This document shows positions 1 through 7,724 of a DNA stretch of 22,496 nucleotides, in pieces (positions within the stretch are counted from its first letter, which is position 1; every line of letters begins with the position of its first letter). A program made the position numbers and the translations under genes. The notes beneath the pieces are model-generated. The model had not been told where the DNA came from. It saw only the letters and a program-made list of their open reading frames with translations, and did not search any database. This DNA is from Betaproteobacteria bacterium (GTDB lineage Bacteria > Pseudomonadota > Gammaproteobacteria > Burkholderiales > SG8-41), in contig JAJTHX010000089.1 of the NCBI GenBank assembly GCA_021300125.1, forward strand, positions 1-22,496, read 5' to 3'.

Positions 1-424
1 GCAGCGCGCCGTCCATACCAGGCACCACGGGCACGCCGGCCTTTTTCATCGCATTCTTGGCGCTGACCTTGTCGCCCATCAGGCGGATGGTCTCGGCCTT
101 GGGCCCGATGAATGTGAAACCGCTCTGCTCCACGCGTTCGGCAAAATCCGCGTTCTCGGACAGGAATCCGTAGCCGGGATGAATGGCCTGGGCATCGGTG
201 ACCTCAGCCGCGCTGATGATCGCCGGCACGTTGAGATAGCTCGCGCTCGACTGCGCGGGGCCGATGCATACCGACTCGTCGGCCAGGCGTACGTATTTGG
301 CCTCGGCGTCGGCCTCGGAGTGCACGACCACGGTCTTGATGCCCATCTCGCGGCAGGCGCGCTGGATGCGCAGGGCGATTTCGCCGCGATTGGCGATCAG
401 GATTTTGTCAAACATGGGTTTCAT
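1..424 (-). CDS. accC: Biotin carboxylase subunit of acetyl-CoA carboxylase (N-terminal part, cut by the left edge)
   Basis: ATP-dependent carboxylation of the biotin on the carrier protein AccB, the first half-reaction of acetyl-CoA carboxylase in fatty-acid synthesis; cytoplasmic. The translation begins [20 protein letters not shown] and contains [15 protein letters not shown] and FIGP, the hallmark N-terminal biotin-carboxylase fold. About 140 of the usual ~450 residues lie in the window; the 3' end is beyond position 1. Two in-frame ATGs compete, at 424 and 415. The first is preceded by AAGG about 7 nt upstream, whereas the second gives the family-typical [11 protein letters not shown], so the start is uncertain by three codons. 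It follows accB by 37 nt in the same direction, the normal accBC operon. Confidence 0.95.
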   Translation of the reverse strand, partial: MKPMFDKILIANRGEIALRIQRACREMGIKTVVVHSEADAEAKYVRLADESVCIGPAQSSASYLNVPAIISAAEVTDAQAIHPGYGFLSENADFAERVEQSGFTFIGPKAETIRLMGDKVSAKNAMKKAGVPVVPGMDGAL

Positions 425-461
425 CGGCCCGCCTTGCGGCGGCCGGAACGGTTGCGAGCGC

Positions 462-920
462 TCATCCGATGATGAACAGCGGCTGGCCGTATTCCACCGG
501 CTGGCCGTTTTCAACCAAAATCGCCTTGATCACGCCGTCACGGTCGGCCTCGATCTCGTTGAGCAGCTTCATCGCCTCGATGATGCAAACCGTGTCGCCG
601 CTTTTCACCGCAGCGCCGACCTCGACAAAGGGCTTCGATCCAGGCGCCGAGGAACGGTAGAAGGTGCCGACCATCGGCGACTTCACCGCATGGCCTTCGG
701 GCTCGGCCTCGCCTGTCTCGGCCGCCGCGGTTGCGCTGTCGGCGGCCTCTGCCGCCGGAATCACCACTGCCGGCGCGGCTATCGGCGCCGCCATCGCAGT
801 GGGCGCAACGCCGCCAAAGCGGCTGATACGCACCTTCTCCTCGCCCTCGGTGATTTCGAGTTCGGCAATGCCGGACTGTTGCACCAGATCAATCAGGGTT
901 TTCAGTTTTCTCAGATCCAT
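462..920 (-). CDS. accB: Biotin carboxyl carrier protein of acetyl-CoA carboxylase
   Basis: Carries the carboxylated biotin between biotin carboxylase and carboxyltransferase. The 152-residue length is typical. The N-terminus ([20 protein letters not shown]) is the usual helical segment. An Ala/Pro-rich linker spans about residues 38-78, and the biotinyl domain runs from about 80 to 152 with the EAMK motif, Lys118 being the expected biotinylation site. The start is supported by GAGGA about 7 nt upstream. It lies 12 nt downstream of aroQ and 37 nt upstream of accC, so the three are probably one transcript. Nothing unusual was seen. Confidence 0.97.
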   Translation of the reverse strand: MDLRKLKTLIDLVQQSGIAELEITEGEEKVRISRFGGVAPTAMAAPIAAPAVVIPAAEAADSATAAAETGEAEPEGHAVKSPMVGTFYRSSAPGSKPFVEVGAAVKSGDTVCIIEAMKLLNEIEADRDGVIKAILVENGQPVEYGQPLFIIG

Positions 921-932
921 GTGGGTCCTCGT

Positions 933-1385
933 TCAGCCTTTGTCGCGCAACTGGCGCAGGGCGTAATCCAGCGCGAACTCGTATCCGGCCGGCCCCAGCC
1001 CGCAGATGACTCCCGCGGCCAGATCGGAAAAGTACGACTGGCGGCGGAAGGCCTCACGCGCATGCACGTTGGAAAGGTGGATTTCGATGAAAGGTATGGC
1101 CACCGCGGCCAGCGCATCACGCAGGGCCACGCTGGTGTGGGTGTAGGCGGCGGGGTTGATCAGGATGAATGCGGTGCCATCCCGCCCGGCCTGCTGTACA
1201 CGCTCCACCAGACCGGATTCGGAATTGCTCTGGAAGCAGTCCAGCATCGCGCCGGCGGCTGCGGCACGCTCACGCAGCCCGGTTTCGATCTGGGCGAGGG
1301 TGGTTGCGCCGTAGATGCCGGGCTCGCGTGTTCCGAGCAGATTGAGATTGGGCCCGTTGATCAGGAGCAGTGTGTTCGGTTTCAA
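933..1385 (-). CDS. aroQ: Type II 3-dehydroquinate dehydratase
   Basis: Converts 3-dehydroquinate to 3-dehydroshikimate in the shikimate pathway. The 150-residue length fits the small dodecameric type II family. Visible signatures are [17 protein letters not shown] with the catalytic Tyr25, NPAAYTHTS (Asn78) and [14 protein letters not shown] (His103 and a following Arg). The only start consistent with the conserved N-terminus is TTG at 1385: an in-frame TGA lies a few codons upstream and no ATG or GTG occurs between. AGGA sits about 11 nt upstream, so translation may be modest. It is the first gene of the aroQ-accB-accC group; a candidate -10 element is at 1415-1420. Confidence 0.95.
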   Translation of the reverse strand: MKPNTLLLINGPNLNLLGTREPGIYGATTLAQIETGLRERAAAAGAMLDCFQSNSESGLVERVQQAGRDGTAFILINPAAYTHTSVALRDALAAVAIPFIEIHLSNVHAREAFRRQSYFSDLAAGVICGLGPAGYEFALDYALRQLRDKG

Positions 1386-1402
1386 GCGGCAGCCGATCCT
1401 GG

Positions 1403-1420
1403 GTGAAGTTCACAGTTATA
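1403..1420 (-). promoter_or_regulatory. Candidate -10 element and adjacent palindrome at the aroQ start region
   Basis: On the minus strand TATAAC (1415-1420) lies about 30 nt before the aroQ TTG. No convincing -35 hexamer sits 16-18 bp upstream. Immediately downstream, where transcription would begin, is the perfect 5-1-5 inverted repeat GTGAAGTTCAC (1403-1413). Position suits an operator or a short leader hairpin, but both elements are short and could be chance. Confidence 0.35.
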
Positions 1421-1818
1421 ATCCAGGCACAACGCCCTGGCCGTCACCACAACCGTCAACACCGACCGGGGTCGGCGGCAACTAATTGGAGTAGAGGCGA
1501 TTTTCCCAGAAATTGGACTCAATTGTCTAATTTTAAGCGAAAGTTAGCGCTTTTTGAGGCCGACTCTCCCGCCCCTGCCTGCCGCAGCCTGCACCTACTC
1601 CCACGCCTCAACCAGCACCGCTGGCAGCATGGTTGCGGCCTGCATCCCTGCCCGAAAAGCTGGCCAGCCCGGATTCATCCGCCAGCCATGCCGCCGCCTG
1701 ACCAAACCCGTTTTTTCACGAAGTTAAGCGATGTAAGCCGAAGTTCAGCAATAAATAACCGCTGAAGAACGATTTATCCGATTCGGTCCGGAAGTGTGCT
1801 GCCGGCAAAAATATGCAA
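1421..1818. other. Gene-free spacer between the tlpA-like gene and aroQ
   Basis: Together with 1386-1420 this is a 433-bp gap between two same-direction genes, the longest gene-free stretch in the window. No reading frame with a recognisable protein or tRNA-like structure was seen. It is AT-richer than the surroundings around 1500-1555 and 1715-1815. It contains small repeats: inverted AATTG-GACT-CAATT near 1514-1532, CCGACC/GGTCGG at 1462-1475, direct copies CGAAGTTAAGC (1719-1729) and CGAAGTTCAGC (1739-1749), and TTCAGC/GCTGAA (1744-1766). None is followed by a T-run that would make a clear intrinsic terminator for the upstream gene. Confidence 0.5.
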
Positions 1819-2355
1819 TCAAATCAATGGGTTAATTGATTGCCGCAGATCCTGCTCAGTCACTTTGCCGAGCAGGCGTCCCGCCAGGCGGCCCTTGCGA
1901 TCCAGAATGGCTGTATAGGGCAACACGCCGGCCTTGTTGCCGGCCAGCCGCGACAACTCGACCGCCTCGATGCCCGCTAACACCAGCGGATAGTCGATTC
2001 GGAATTCCTTGGCAAAATCAATGACTTTAGACGCCTGATCAATGGAGATACCAACGAATTCAACATTTTTACCGGCATATTCACGACGCAGCCGGATGAA
2101 CATGGGGATTTCCTCCCGGCAAGGCTCGCACCAGGTTGCCCAGAAATTGACGATCAGGACCTGGCCGCGCAGCTGATCCAGTTGCGCGGGCTGGCCGTCG
2201 AGACCCTGGTAGCGATGGGCAAGAATGGCCTCACCCGCAGTCGCATCGGCGTCGCCCCCGAGAACCCCAAGCCGCCAAAGCTGGGCGATCACCCCGCTGC
2301 CCAGCGCCAGCACACCCAGCCCCGCTACCAGCAGGCCGCGCCGCAGTGGCGTCAT
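1819..2355 (-). CDS. TlpA/ResA-like membrane-anchored thiol-disulfide oxidoreductase
   Basis: A 178-residue periplasmic thioredoxin-fold reductant. An N-terminal hydrophobic segment (about residues 7-28) should act as a signal anchor. The redox motif is WATWCEPCREEIP with Cys76 and Cys79, and GVLPYTAILD supplies the cis-proline near residue 146. The family donates electrons to apocytochrome c or other oxidised extracytoplasmic thiols. The ATG start at 2355 overlaps the dsbD stop as ATGA, so the two are translationally coupled. That pairing suggests DsbD is its electron source. The exact partner (cytochrome c maturation or other) cannot be told from sequence. Confidence 0.9.
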   Translation of the reverse strand: MTPLRRGLLVAGLGVLALGSGVIAQLWRLGVLGGDADATAGEAILAHRYQGLDGQPAQLDQLRGQVLIVNFWATWCEPCREEIPMFIRLRREYAGKNVEFVGISIDQASKVIDFAKEFRIDYPLVLAGIEAVELSRLAGNKAGVLPYTAILDRKGRLAGRLLGKVTEQDLRQSINPLI

Positions 2356-4133
2356 CGCGCACCCAAGGCGAGGTCTAGCACCCCAGCGAACTTGCCGGCG
2401 GGCTGGAAGCCGATGACCCGCAGACCTTGAATTTCGCGCCCGGATGCGTCGAAAAAGACGATGCCCGGCGGACCGAAGAGGCGGAAACGCCGGAGCAGTG
2501 CCTGGTGATCCGCGCTGCCGGTCGTGATATCGGCCTGGATCTTCACCATCTTCGCCAGCCGCTCCCGCACCGCCGGATCGGTGAAGGTATATCGCTCCAT
2601 TTCCTTGCAGCTCACACACCAGTCGGCATAGAAGTCGAGCATCACCACCTTGCCCGCAGCGGCGGCGATTGCAGCGTCAAGCTCGCGCTCGTTGGCCACT
2701 TTCTGGAAAGCCACGGGCCCGCCGGCCGCGACCGCATTGCCCGCGCGCAGGTCCGACAGCGGCTGCAGCACATCGCGGCCGCCGGACAAGCCACCCACCA
2801 GGTAGGCAATGCCCGCCACCAGCAGCAGGATGCCCAGGCCCTTGCCGGCCCGCGCCGCGCCTCCGGCATGCGGCGGCAGGGGATCGAGCGCGTGCAGGTA
2901 TACCCCGCTGAAGATCAGCAGCGCCGACCACGCCAGCATCTGCACTGCCACCGGGATGACCGGCGACACCAGATACACCGCCACCGCCAGCAGCAGCATG
3001 CCGAAGCAGCGCTTTACGCCTTCCATCCACGGCCCCGCCTTGGGCAGCAGCGTGCCGGCCGAAGCACCCACCGCCAGCAGCGGTACGCCCATGCCCAGCG
3101 CCATCGCGAACAGTGCAGCCGCACCAAGCAGCGCATCGCCGCTCTGGGAGATGTAGAGCAGCGCGCCGGCCAGCGGCGCGGCCACGCAGGGACCGACAAT
3201 CAGGGCCGACAGCGCCCCCATCACGAACACGCCGGCGAAGCGGCCGCCGGGCAGGCGCCCGCTGGCCTCGGCCAGCCGCGACTGCAGCGCCGTCGGCAGT
3301 TGCAGCTCGTACAGTCCGAACATCGACAATGCAAGCGCAACGAACACCAGCGCAAAAGCGCCGAGCACCCAGGGATTCTGCAGCGTTGCCGCGAGCATCG
3401 CCCCGGAAAGACCGGCGGCGACTCCGGCCAGCGCATAGGTGATTGCCATGCCCAGCACGTACGCCACGGACAGCATGAAGCCGTGCATGCGCGTGACTTT
3501 TGCGCCCTGCCCGACGATGATGCCGGAGAGTATCGGCACCATCGGCAGTACGCAGGGGGTGAACGAGAGCAGCAGGCCGAAGCCGAAGAAGCTGATCATC
3601 AGCCACAACGTGGAGCCGCGGAACAGATCGGCAATCAGGGTGTCCTCGCCGCGGACCGCGGACCCGGCCGCGGGTCCCGAGACTGCGGCAAGCCGCAGCT
3701 CGGCGCGCTGCTCGACGGGTACATAGCAGACGCCGATGTCCGCGCAACCCTGGGACAGCGCCTTCAGCGTGAAGCGGCCGTCGCCGGCCGAGCTGACCGG
3801 AATCACGATGCGCAGGTCACCGCGATACACCTCGGTTTCACCGAAAAACTCGTCCTTCTTGCGCTCGCCGGGGGGCAATCTCGGCTCTCCCAGCTGAACC
3901 GCCGCGGGTTCCGCACTGAAGCGGAACTTGTCGCGATACATGTAATAGCCTTTGGCGATCAGGTATCGTACCTCGATCGCATCGGGCGCGACCACGCGTG
4001 CGCTGAAGACGAAGGCTTTCTCCGGCTCCAGCAGGTCCGGCTCGGCGGCACCCGCATTGACGGCAGGCGCCAGAAAAAGGGCCAGGACCAGCAGCAAGCT
4101 GCGCAGGAGCACCGTGGGAATGGACAGGGTCAT
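2352..4133 (-). CDS. dsbD: Thiol:disulfide interchange protein DsbD
   Basis: Moves reducing power from cytoplasmic thioredoxin across the inner membrane to periplasmic partners. At 593 residues it has the full three-module layout. A signal peptide occupies about 1-29. The periplasmic alpha domain follows, with Cys130 and Cys136 in SQGCADIGVCYVP. The multi-helix membrane domain spans about 172-450, with a redox Cys pair at Cys194 (FTPCVLPMVP) and Cys316 (VGPCVAAPL). The C-terminal thioredoxin-like gamma domain carries ADWCVSCKEME (Cys506, Cys509). All six redox cysteines are present. It sits 4 nt after cutA and overlaps the tlpA-like gene by 4 nt, an operon order common in Betaproteobacteria. 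Confidence 0.96.
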   Translation of the reverse strand: MTLSIPTVLLRSLLLVLALFLAPAVNAGAAEPDLLEPEKAFVFSARVVAPDAIEVRYLIAKGYYMYRDKFRFSAEPAAVQLGEPRLPPGERKKDEFFGETEVYRGDLRIVIPVSSAGDGRFTLKALSQGCADIGVCYVPVEQRAELRLAAVSGPAAGSAVRGEDTLIADLFRGSTLWLMISFFGFGLLLSFTPCVLPMVPILSGIIVGQGAKVTRMHGFMLSVAYVLGMAITYALAGVAAGLSGAMLAATLQNPWVLGAFALVFVALALSMFGLYELQLPTALQSRLAEASGRLPGGRFAGVFVMGALSALIVGPCVAAPLAGALLYISQSGDALLGAAALFAMALGMGVPLLAVGASAGTLLPKAGPWMEGVKRCFGMLLLAVAVYLVSPVIPVAVQMLAWSALLIFSGVYLHALDPLPPHAGGAARAGKGLGILLLVAGIAYLVGGLSGGRDVLQPLSDLRAGNAVAAGGPVAFQKVANERELDAAIAAAAGKVVMLDFYADWCVSCKEMERYTFTDPAVRERLAKMVKIQADITTGSADHQALLRRFRLFGPPGIVFFDASGREIQGLRVIGFQPAGKFAGVLDLALGAR

Positions 4134-4137
4134 CAGG

Positions 4138-4467
4138 TCAGGTCGTCTCGTCCGCGACCCATTGCAGATAGCCGGGAAAGCCGCGGCTTAATGGGACCGC
4201 GATGATTTCGGGGAGTTCGTACGGGTGACGCTCGACCAGCGCCGCCTCCAGCCTCGGATATGCGGCGGCGCTGGTCTTGATCAACAACGGCACTTCTTCC
4301 GCGCTCTCGACCTTGCCCTGCCAGCGGTAGCGCGAACGGCAGGGCGCGAGGATGTTGACGCAGGCGGCCAGCCGCAACTCCAGTACATGGTCGGCCAGGG
4401 CCTGCGCGGTTGCCTCGTCCGGCGCGTTGCAGAGCACCAGCAGGACACCCGGGTCTTCAGCGCGCAT
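4138..4467 (-). CDS. cutA: CutA family divalent-cation tolerance protein
   Basis: A small trimeric protein of the CutA1 family, linked genetically to divalent metal tolerance; its precise activity is unsettled. With the ATG at 4467 it is 109 residues, matching family length. Conserved stretches include LRLAACVNILAPCRSRYRWQGKVE and ERHPYELPEIIAVPL, the latter being the family C-terminal signature. In-frame ATGs at 4476 and 4512 would add 3 and 15 residues; 4467 was preferred on length and a GGGA about 9 nt upstream. The start overlaps the end of the upstream SDR gene by 11 nt, and dsbD follows after 4 nt. Confidence 0.93.
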   Translation of the reverse strand: MRAEDPGVLLVLCNAPDEATAQALADHVLELRLAACVNILAPCRSRYRWQGKVESAEEVPLLIKTSAAAYPRLEAALVERHPYELPEIIAVPLSRGFPGYLQWVADETT

Positions 4468-5359
4468 TCGCCGCATCCCGCCGGATCGCTGCGGCAGCCG
4501 CCACGCCTTCATGCACCGTCGGATAACGCAGGCGCACCCGCAGTTCGCGCTTGACCCGGTGATTGACCAGCCGCCTGGACTCGCTCATGAACGAATACAG
4601 CATTTCCGGCAGCACCTGCCGCGCCTCGGCGCGCGGCAGCCTGGGCGGCCGCGGCAGGCTGAAGCGGTCAGCGACAAGATCAAAGTAATCGCCCATTTTC
4701 TGCGGCGCGTCGTCACTCGCGTTGTAGCTTCGGTTGGCCTGGCCGCGATGCAGCGCCGCCACCACCATCCGCGCCAGATCGTCGGCATGTACATGGTTGA
4801 CGTAACTGTCCTCGTGCTCGAGCAGCGCCGGGGTGCCACGCTCCAGCCGCGCGATCGGCAGGCGATCCTCGGCGTAGATGCCGGGCACGCGCAGTATGCT
4901 CACGCGCACGCCGCTGCGTGTACCCCATTCACGCAGGCGGCGCTCGGCATCGGCGCGGCGCCGCGCACGCGCCGTCGAGGGCCGCAGCGGACTGGTCTCA
5001 TCCACCAGCGCGCCGCTGCAGTCGCCATAGACGCCGCTGGTGCTGATATAGACAAAGTGCTGTGGTAGACTGCGCGCCCGCGCGAGGGCGGCAATCAGGT
5101 GCGCGGTGCGGGTATCGGCAGTGCCGGTGGACGGCGGCGGCGCTAGATGGATGACGTCGTGCGCGAGACCGGCCAGTGCGGCAAGGCTTTCCGGCCGGTC
5201 GAGATCGCCGGCGAGCGGAATGATGCCCTGGCTGCGCAAACCGGCAAAGCGGGAGGTCTCGCGCGTCAGCGCATAGACCCGGTAGCGCGGGCGCAGCAGT
5301 CTGGCGACGCGGGTGCCAACGTCGCCGCAGCCGATGATCAGCAGTCGCTTCACGGTCAT
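4457..5359 (-). CDS. Atypical extended SDR-fold NAD(P)-binding protein (YeeZ-like)
   Basis: About 300 residues with an N-terminal Rossmann motif, LLIIGCGDVGTRVARLL, and the SDR segment FVYISTSGVYGD. The active-site Tyr-x3-Lys expected about 25-30 residues later is not present: that region reads PSTARARRRADAERRL. This resembles the atypical SDR subgroup containing E. coli YeeZ, whose substrate is unknown. The start at 5359 gives MTVKRLLIIG with GGGCG about 8 nt upstream; 5371 is an alternative adding four residues. It is the first gene of the minus-strand group with cutA and dsbD and is divergent from the reductase at 5483. No function should be inferred beyond nucleotide binding. Confidence 0.85.
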   Translation of the reverse strand: MTVKRLLIIGCGDVGTRVARLLRPRYRVYALTRETSRFAGLRSQGIIPLAGDLDRPESLAALAGLAHDVIHLAPPPSTGTADTRTAHLIAALARARSLPQHFVYISTSGVYGDCSGALVDETSPLRPSTARARRRADAERRLREWGTRSGVRVSILRVPGIYAEDRLPIARLERGTPALLEHEDSYVNHVHADDLARMVVAALHRGQANRSYNASDDAPQKMGDYFDLVADRFSLPRPPRLPRAEARQVLPEMLYSFMSESRRLVNHRVKRELRVRLRYPTVHEGVAAAAAIRRDAANAR

Positions 5360-5420
5360 CGCGTCGCCCACATCGCATCACACTGGTTGCACCGGAATCG
5401 CATTTTCAGGTCATCGTTTC

Positions 5421-5433
5421 GCATACGGTATGC
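5421..5433. promoter_or_regulatory. Perfect 13-bp palindrome in the divergent SDR/reductase spacer
   Basis: GCATACGGTATGC is a perfect 6-1-6 inverted repeat in the 123-bp spacer between two divergent genes. On the minus strand it lies just downstream of a TAGAAT hexamer (5442-5447), where transcription toward the SDR gene could begin. That is a classical repressor position, but no -35 was found and the regulator is unknown. Confidence 0.35.
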
Positions 5434-5482
5434 AGCCGTTCATTCTAGCTCAAGCCCACCCCAGCCCCCGCCCAGACCAGCC

Positions 5483-6496
5483 ATGAACCACCGGATCACC
5501 CTGATGCCCAGTGGCCACACCTGCAGCGCGCAGGACGGCGAAACCGTACTCGAAGCCGCGCTGCGCGAAGGGTTTCTGCTGCCCTACGGCTGCCGCAACG
5601 GCGCCTGCGGCTCGTGCAAGGGCAAGGTGCTGCAGGGCCGGGTTGACCACGGCGCGACGCAGGACAAGGCACTGTCCCCGGCCGAGCGCGAGCGGGGCGC
5701 CGCACTGTTCTGCCAGGCGCGCCCCCTGACCGACCTGGTGGTCGAATGCCGGGAAATCGGCGCCATGCGCGACATTCCGGTGCGCACCCTGCCCTGCCGG
5801 GTGCAGACCCTGGAGCGGCTGACGCACGACGTGATGCGCATCCGCCTGCGCCTGCCCGCCTCCGAACGGCTGCAGTTCCTGGCCGGTCAGTACATCGACA
5901 TCCTGCTCAAGGACGGCACGCGGCGCAGCCTGTCCATGGCCAATCCGCCCCATGACGATGCCCTGCTTGAATTGCACCTGCGCAACTATGGCGGCCCCTT
6001 CAGCACGCACGTGTTCACGCAGATGAAGGAAAAGGACATCCTGCGCTTCGAGGGACCGCTGGGCAGCTTCTACCTGCGCGAGGACAGCGACAAGCCGGCA
6101 ATCCTGCTCGCCGGCGGCACCGGCTTCGCGCCGATCAAGGCCATCGTCGAACACGCCATCCACAACAAGATCCAGCGCCCGCTGAAGTTGTACCGTGGCG
6201 CACGCACTGCCGCGGACCTTTACCTCGACGAGCTGCCGCAGGCCTGGGCGCGCGAGCATGGCGTGCAATACATCCCGGTCATTTCCGACGGCAAGGCCGG
6301 CGACGGCTGGAACGGACGCCGCGGCCTGGTTCACCAGGCCGCGCTGGAAGACCATGCCGATCTGTCCGGCTTCGAGGTTTATGCCTGCGGCGCCCCGGCG
6401 ATGATTGAAGCCGCCAGGCACGACTTCTGCGGACAGCGCGCGCTGCCCGAAGCGGCGTTCTACGCCGACGCCTTCACACCCGCAGTCCCTGCCTGA
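5483..6496 (+). CDS. Ferredoxin-NAD(P)H reductase fusion ('CDP-6-deoxy-delta-3,4-glucoseen reductase'-like)
   Basis: A 337-residue flavin/iron-sulfur reductase passing electrons from NAD(P)H through FAD to a [2Fe-2S] cluster. The N-terminal plant-type ferredoxin domain (about 1-92) has cluster ligands Cys37, Cys42, Cys45 and Cys77. The FAD domain (about 100-200) shows RRSLSMANPP. The nucleotide domain (about 203-335) shows LLAGGTGFAP and YACGAPAMIEAA. Homologues are often labelled after the AscD/E3 deoxysugar reductase, but no deoxysugar genes are nearby, so that name should not be taken literally; reductase for an oxygenase is equally possible. The start gives the conserved N-terminus, though no clear Shine-Dalgarno precedes it. 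Convergent with hemY, 14 bp apart. Confidence 0.85.
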   Translation: MNHRITLMPSGHTCSAQDGETVLEAALREGFLLPYGCRNGACGSCKGKVLQGRVDHGATQDKALSPAERERGAALFCQARPLTDLVVECREIGAMRDIPVRTLPCRVQTLERLTHDVMRIRLRLPASERLQFLAGQYIDILLKDGTRRSLSMANPPHDDALLELHLRNYGGPFSTHVFTQMKEKDILRFEGPLGSFYLREDSDKPAILLAGGTGFAPIKAIVEHAIHNKIQRPLKLYRGARTAADLYLDELPQAWAREHGVQYIPVISDGKAGDGWNGRRGLVHQAALEDHADLSGFEVYACGAPAMIEAARHDFCGQRALPEAAFYADAFTPAVPA

Positions 6497-6502
6497 GCGG
6501 AA

Positions 6503-6523
6503 GCGCCCGGTCAGACCGGGCGC
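6503..6523. terminator. Perfect 9-bp hairpin between convergent reductase and hemY genes
   Basis: GCGCCCGGT and ACCGGGCGC flank a 3-nt loop, and the hairpin contains the hemY stop codon. It sits at a convergent gene junction, as a bidirectional terminator would. No T-run follows on either strand, so it is not a standard intrinsic terminator; it may instead stabilise 3' ends or assist Rho-dependent ending. Confidence 0.45.
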
Positions 6524-7719
6524 CGGCGCCGCCCGCCCGAAGCGCGCTGTAGTTCCTTCACCGCCAGCTCGAGGCTGATGCGGTAGTGGCGGCGCGCCTC
6601 GTCGCCATGGTCAAGGCGCTCGTGCAGCCGCGCCAGCTCAAGATGCGCGGTATAGGTCGGCTCAACGGCAATGCTGGCCTCCAGATAGCTCTGCGCCTTG
6701 CCCCACAGCTGCCGCAGTGCGCACAGCCGGCCCAGCGCGAGCAACAGCCCCGCATCCTCACGCCTTGTTTTGAGCCAGCGTTCGGCCTGCTCGATGCGGC
6801 GCAGGGCATTATTGCCAGGCTGTTCTCCATACAGCTGGATCAGCGCGGCATCCCAATCGGTTTCCAGCGCAGCCTCGAGAATGACGCGCGCCTGTTCGGA
6901 TTCATGCATCGCCTGCAGGGCGGCCGCGGCAGCACCGGCGATGCTGGCATCACGGCGGTAGCGCTCGGGCACGCGTTTCCAAAGCGCGGCCAGCGCCGCC
7001 TCGTCACCGGACTGGCGGCGGATCATCTGGAGCCAGGCATGGCGGCGCTCGACATCGGCCTGTTCAGCGCCGAATACGCCGCGCTTCTCAAGCTGGTCGA
7101 TCAGCGCAGGCGCAAGCTCCCATTGCGCCAGGCGCTGCCGCGCACGCAGTTCGAGGCGCAGCGCAGCGGTATGCCTGGCCGGGAGCGCGGCCAGCGCCGC
7201 CAGCGCCTGCTCGGGCTGCTGGTCATCGAGCAGCATGCGCGCCCGCGCCACGGCAGCAATCGGCGCGGTCGCCGCGCCCTGGGACTCCAGGCGCTCGAGA
7301 TGGGCGTCACGGCGCCCGGTCGCGCGCAGGCCGTGTGCGGCATGTGCGGCCACGGCGGCGCCGACATCAGCGGCGGCGCCCGACTCGACCGCGCGCAGCA
7401 CGCCTTTCTCGGCGCGGGCAAAACGACCCGCAAAAAAATCGCGCAGCGCTTCGAGCAGGGCCTGCTGCGCGCCCTCGGCACGGCGTCGCGCCCGCAGCTC
7501 AGCCACGCGCCGCGGCAGCGCAATCGCAGTGAACAGCAGGCGCAGCAGCACGTAGGCCGCGACAAAGCCGAGGATGGCCAGCATCACCGCGAGATTGAGC
7601 GACAGCTCGATGCGGCGGCCCGGCAGTGCGATCAGCACATAGCCTTCGTTATTGCCGCCCAGGAGCGTCAGCGCGGTGGCCGCGGCGGCAAGCCCGATGA
7701 TCCAGAGCAACCAGCGCAT
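6511..7719 (-). CDS. hemY: HemY-like membrane TPR protein of the heme operon
   Basis: This is the proteobacterial HemY family, not the Gram-positive protoporphyrinogen oxidase of the same name. At 402 residues it is close to E. coli HemY (398). Two N-terminal hydrophobic helices lie at about residues 3-20 and 43-66, followed by a basic segment (RRVAELRARRRAEG) and an Ala/Leu-rich helical repeat region that ends in a TPR-like pattern (TYTAHLELARLHERLDHGDEAR is typical; residues about 370-390). Its biochemical role is not established; it is associated with heme/porphyrin metabolism by operon position. It starts 5 nt after hemX. Confidence 0.9.
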   Translation of the reverse strand: MRWLLWIIGLAAAATALTLLGGNNEGYVLIALPGRRIELSLNLAVMLAILGFVAAYVLLRLLFTAIALPRRVAELRARRRAEGAQQALLEALRDFFAGRFARAEKGVLRAVESGAAADVGAAVAAHAAHGLRATGRRDAHLERLESQGAATAPIAAVARARMLLDDQQPEQALAALAALPARHTAALRLELRARQRLAQWELAPALIDQLEKRGVFGAEQADVERRHAWLQMIRRQSGDEAALAALWKRVPERYRRDASIAGAAAAALQAMHESEQARVILEAALETDWDAALIQLYGEQPGNNALRRIEQAERWLKTRREDAGLLLALGRLCALRQLWGKAQSYLEASIAVEPTYTAHLELARLHERLDHGDEARRHYRISLELAVKELQRASGGRRRRPV

Positions 7720-7724
7720 CGCCG

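Noticed and set aside
1370..1765. 131-codon plus-strand frame in the tlpA/aroQ spacer
   Set aside because: No ribosome-binding site, Pro/Arg-rich composition and no recognisable fold; treated as noncoding, though a small gene cannot be excluded.
2427..4205. 592-codon open frame on the plus strand opposite dsbD
   Set aside because: Composition is His/Arg/Gln-rich with no domain, and the opposite strand encodes an intact DsbD with all redox cysteines. GC-rich codon usage leaves long antisense frames open.
5483..6496. Deoxysugar-biosynthesis assignment for the ferredoxin reductase fusion
   Set aside because: The name is inherited from AscD-type annotation. No nucleotide-sugar genes are nearby, so only the reductase architecture is claimed.
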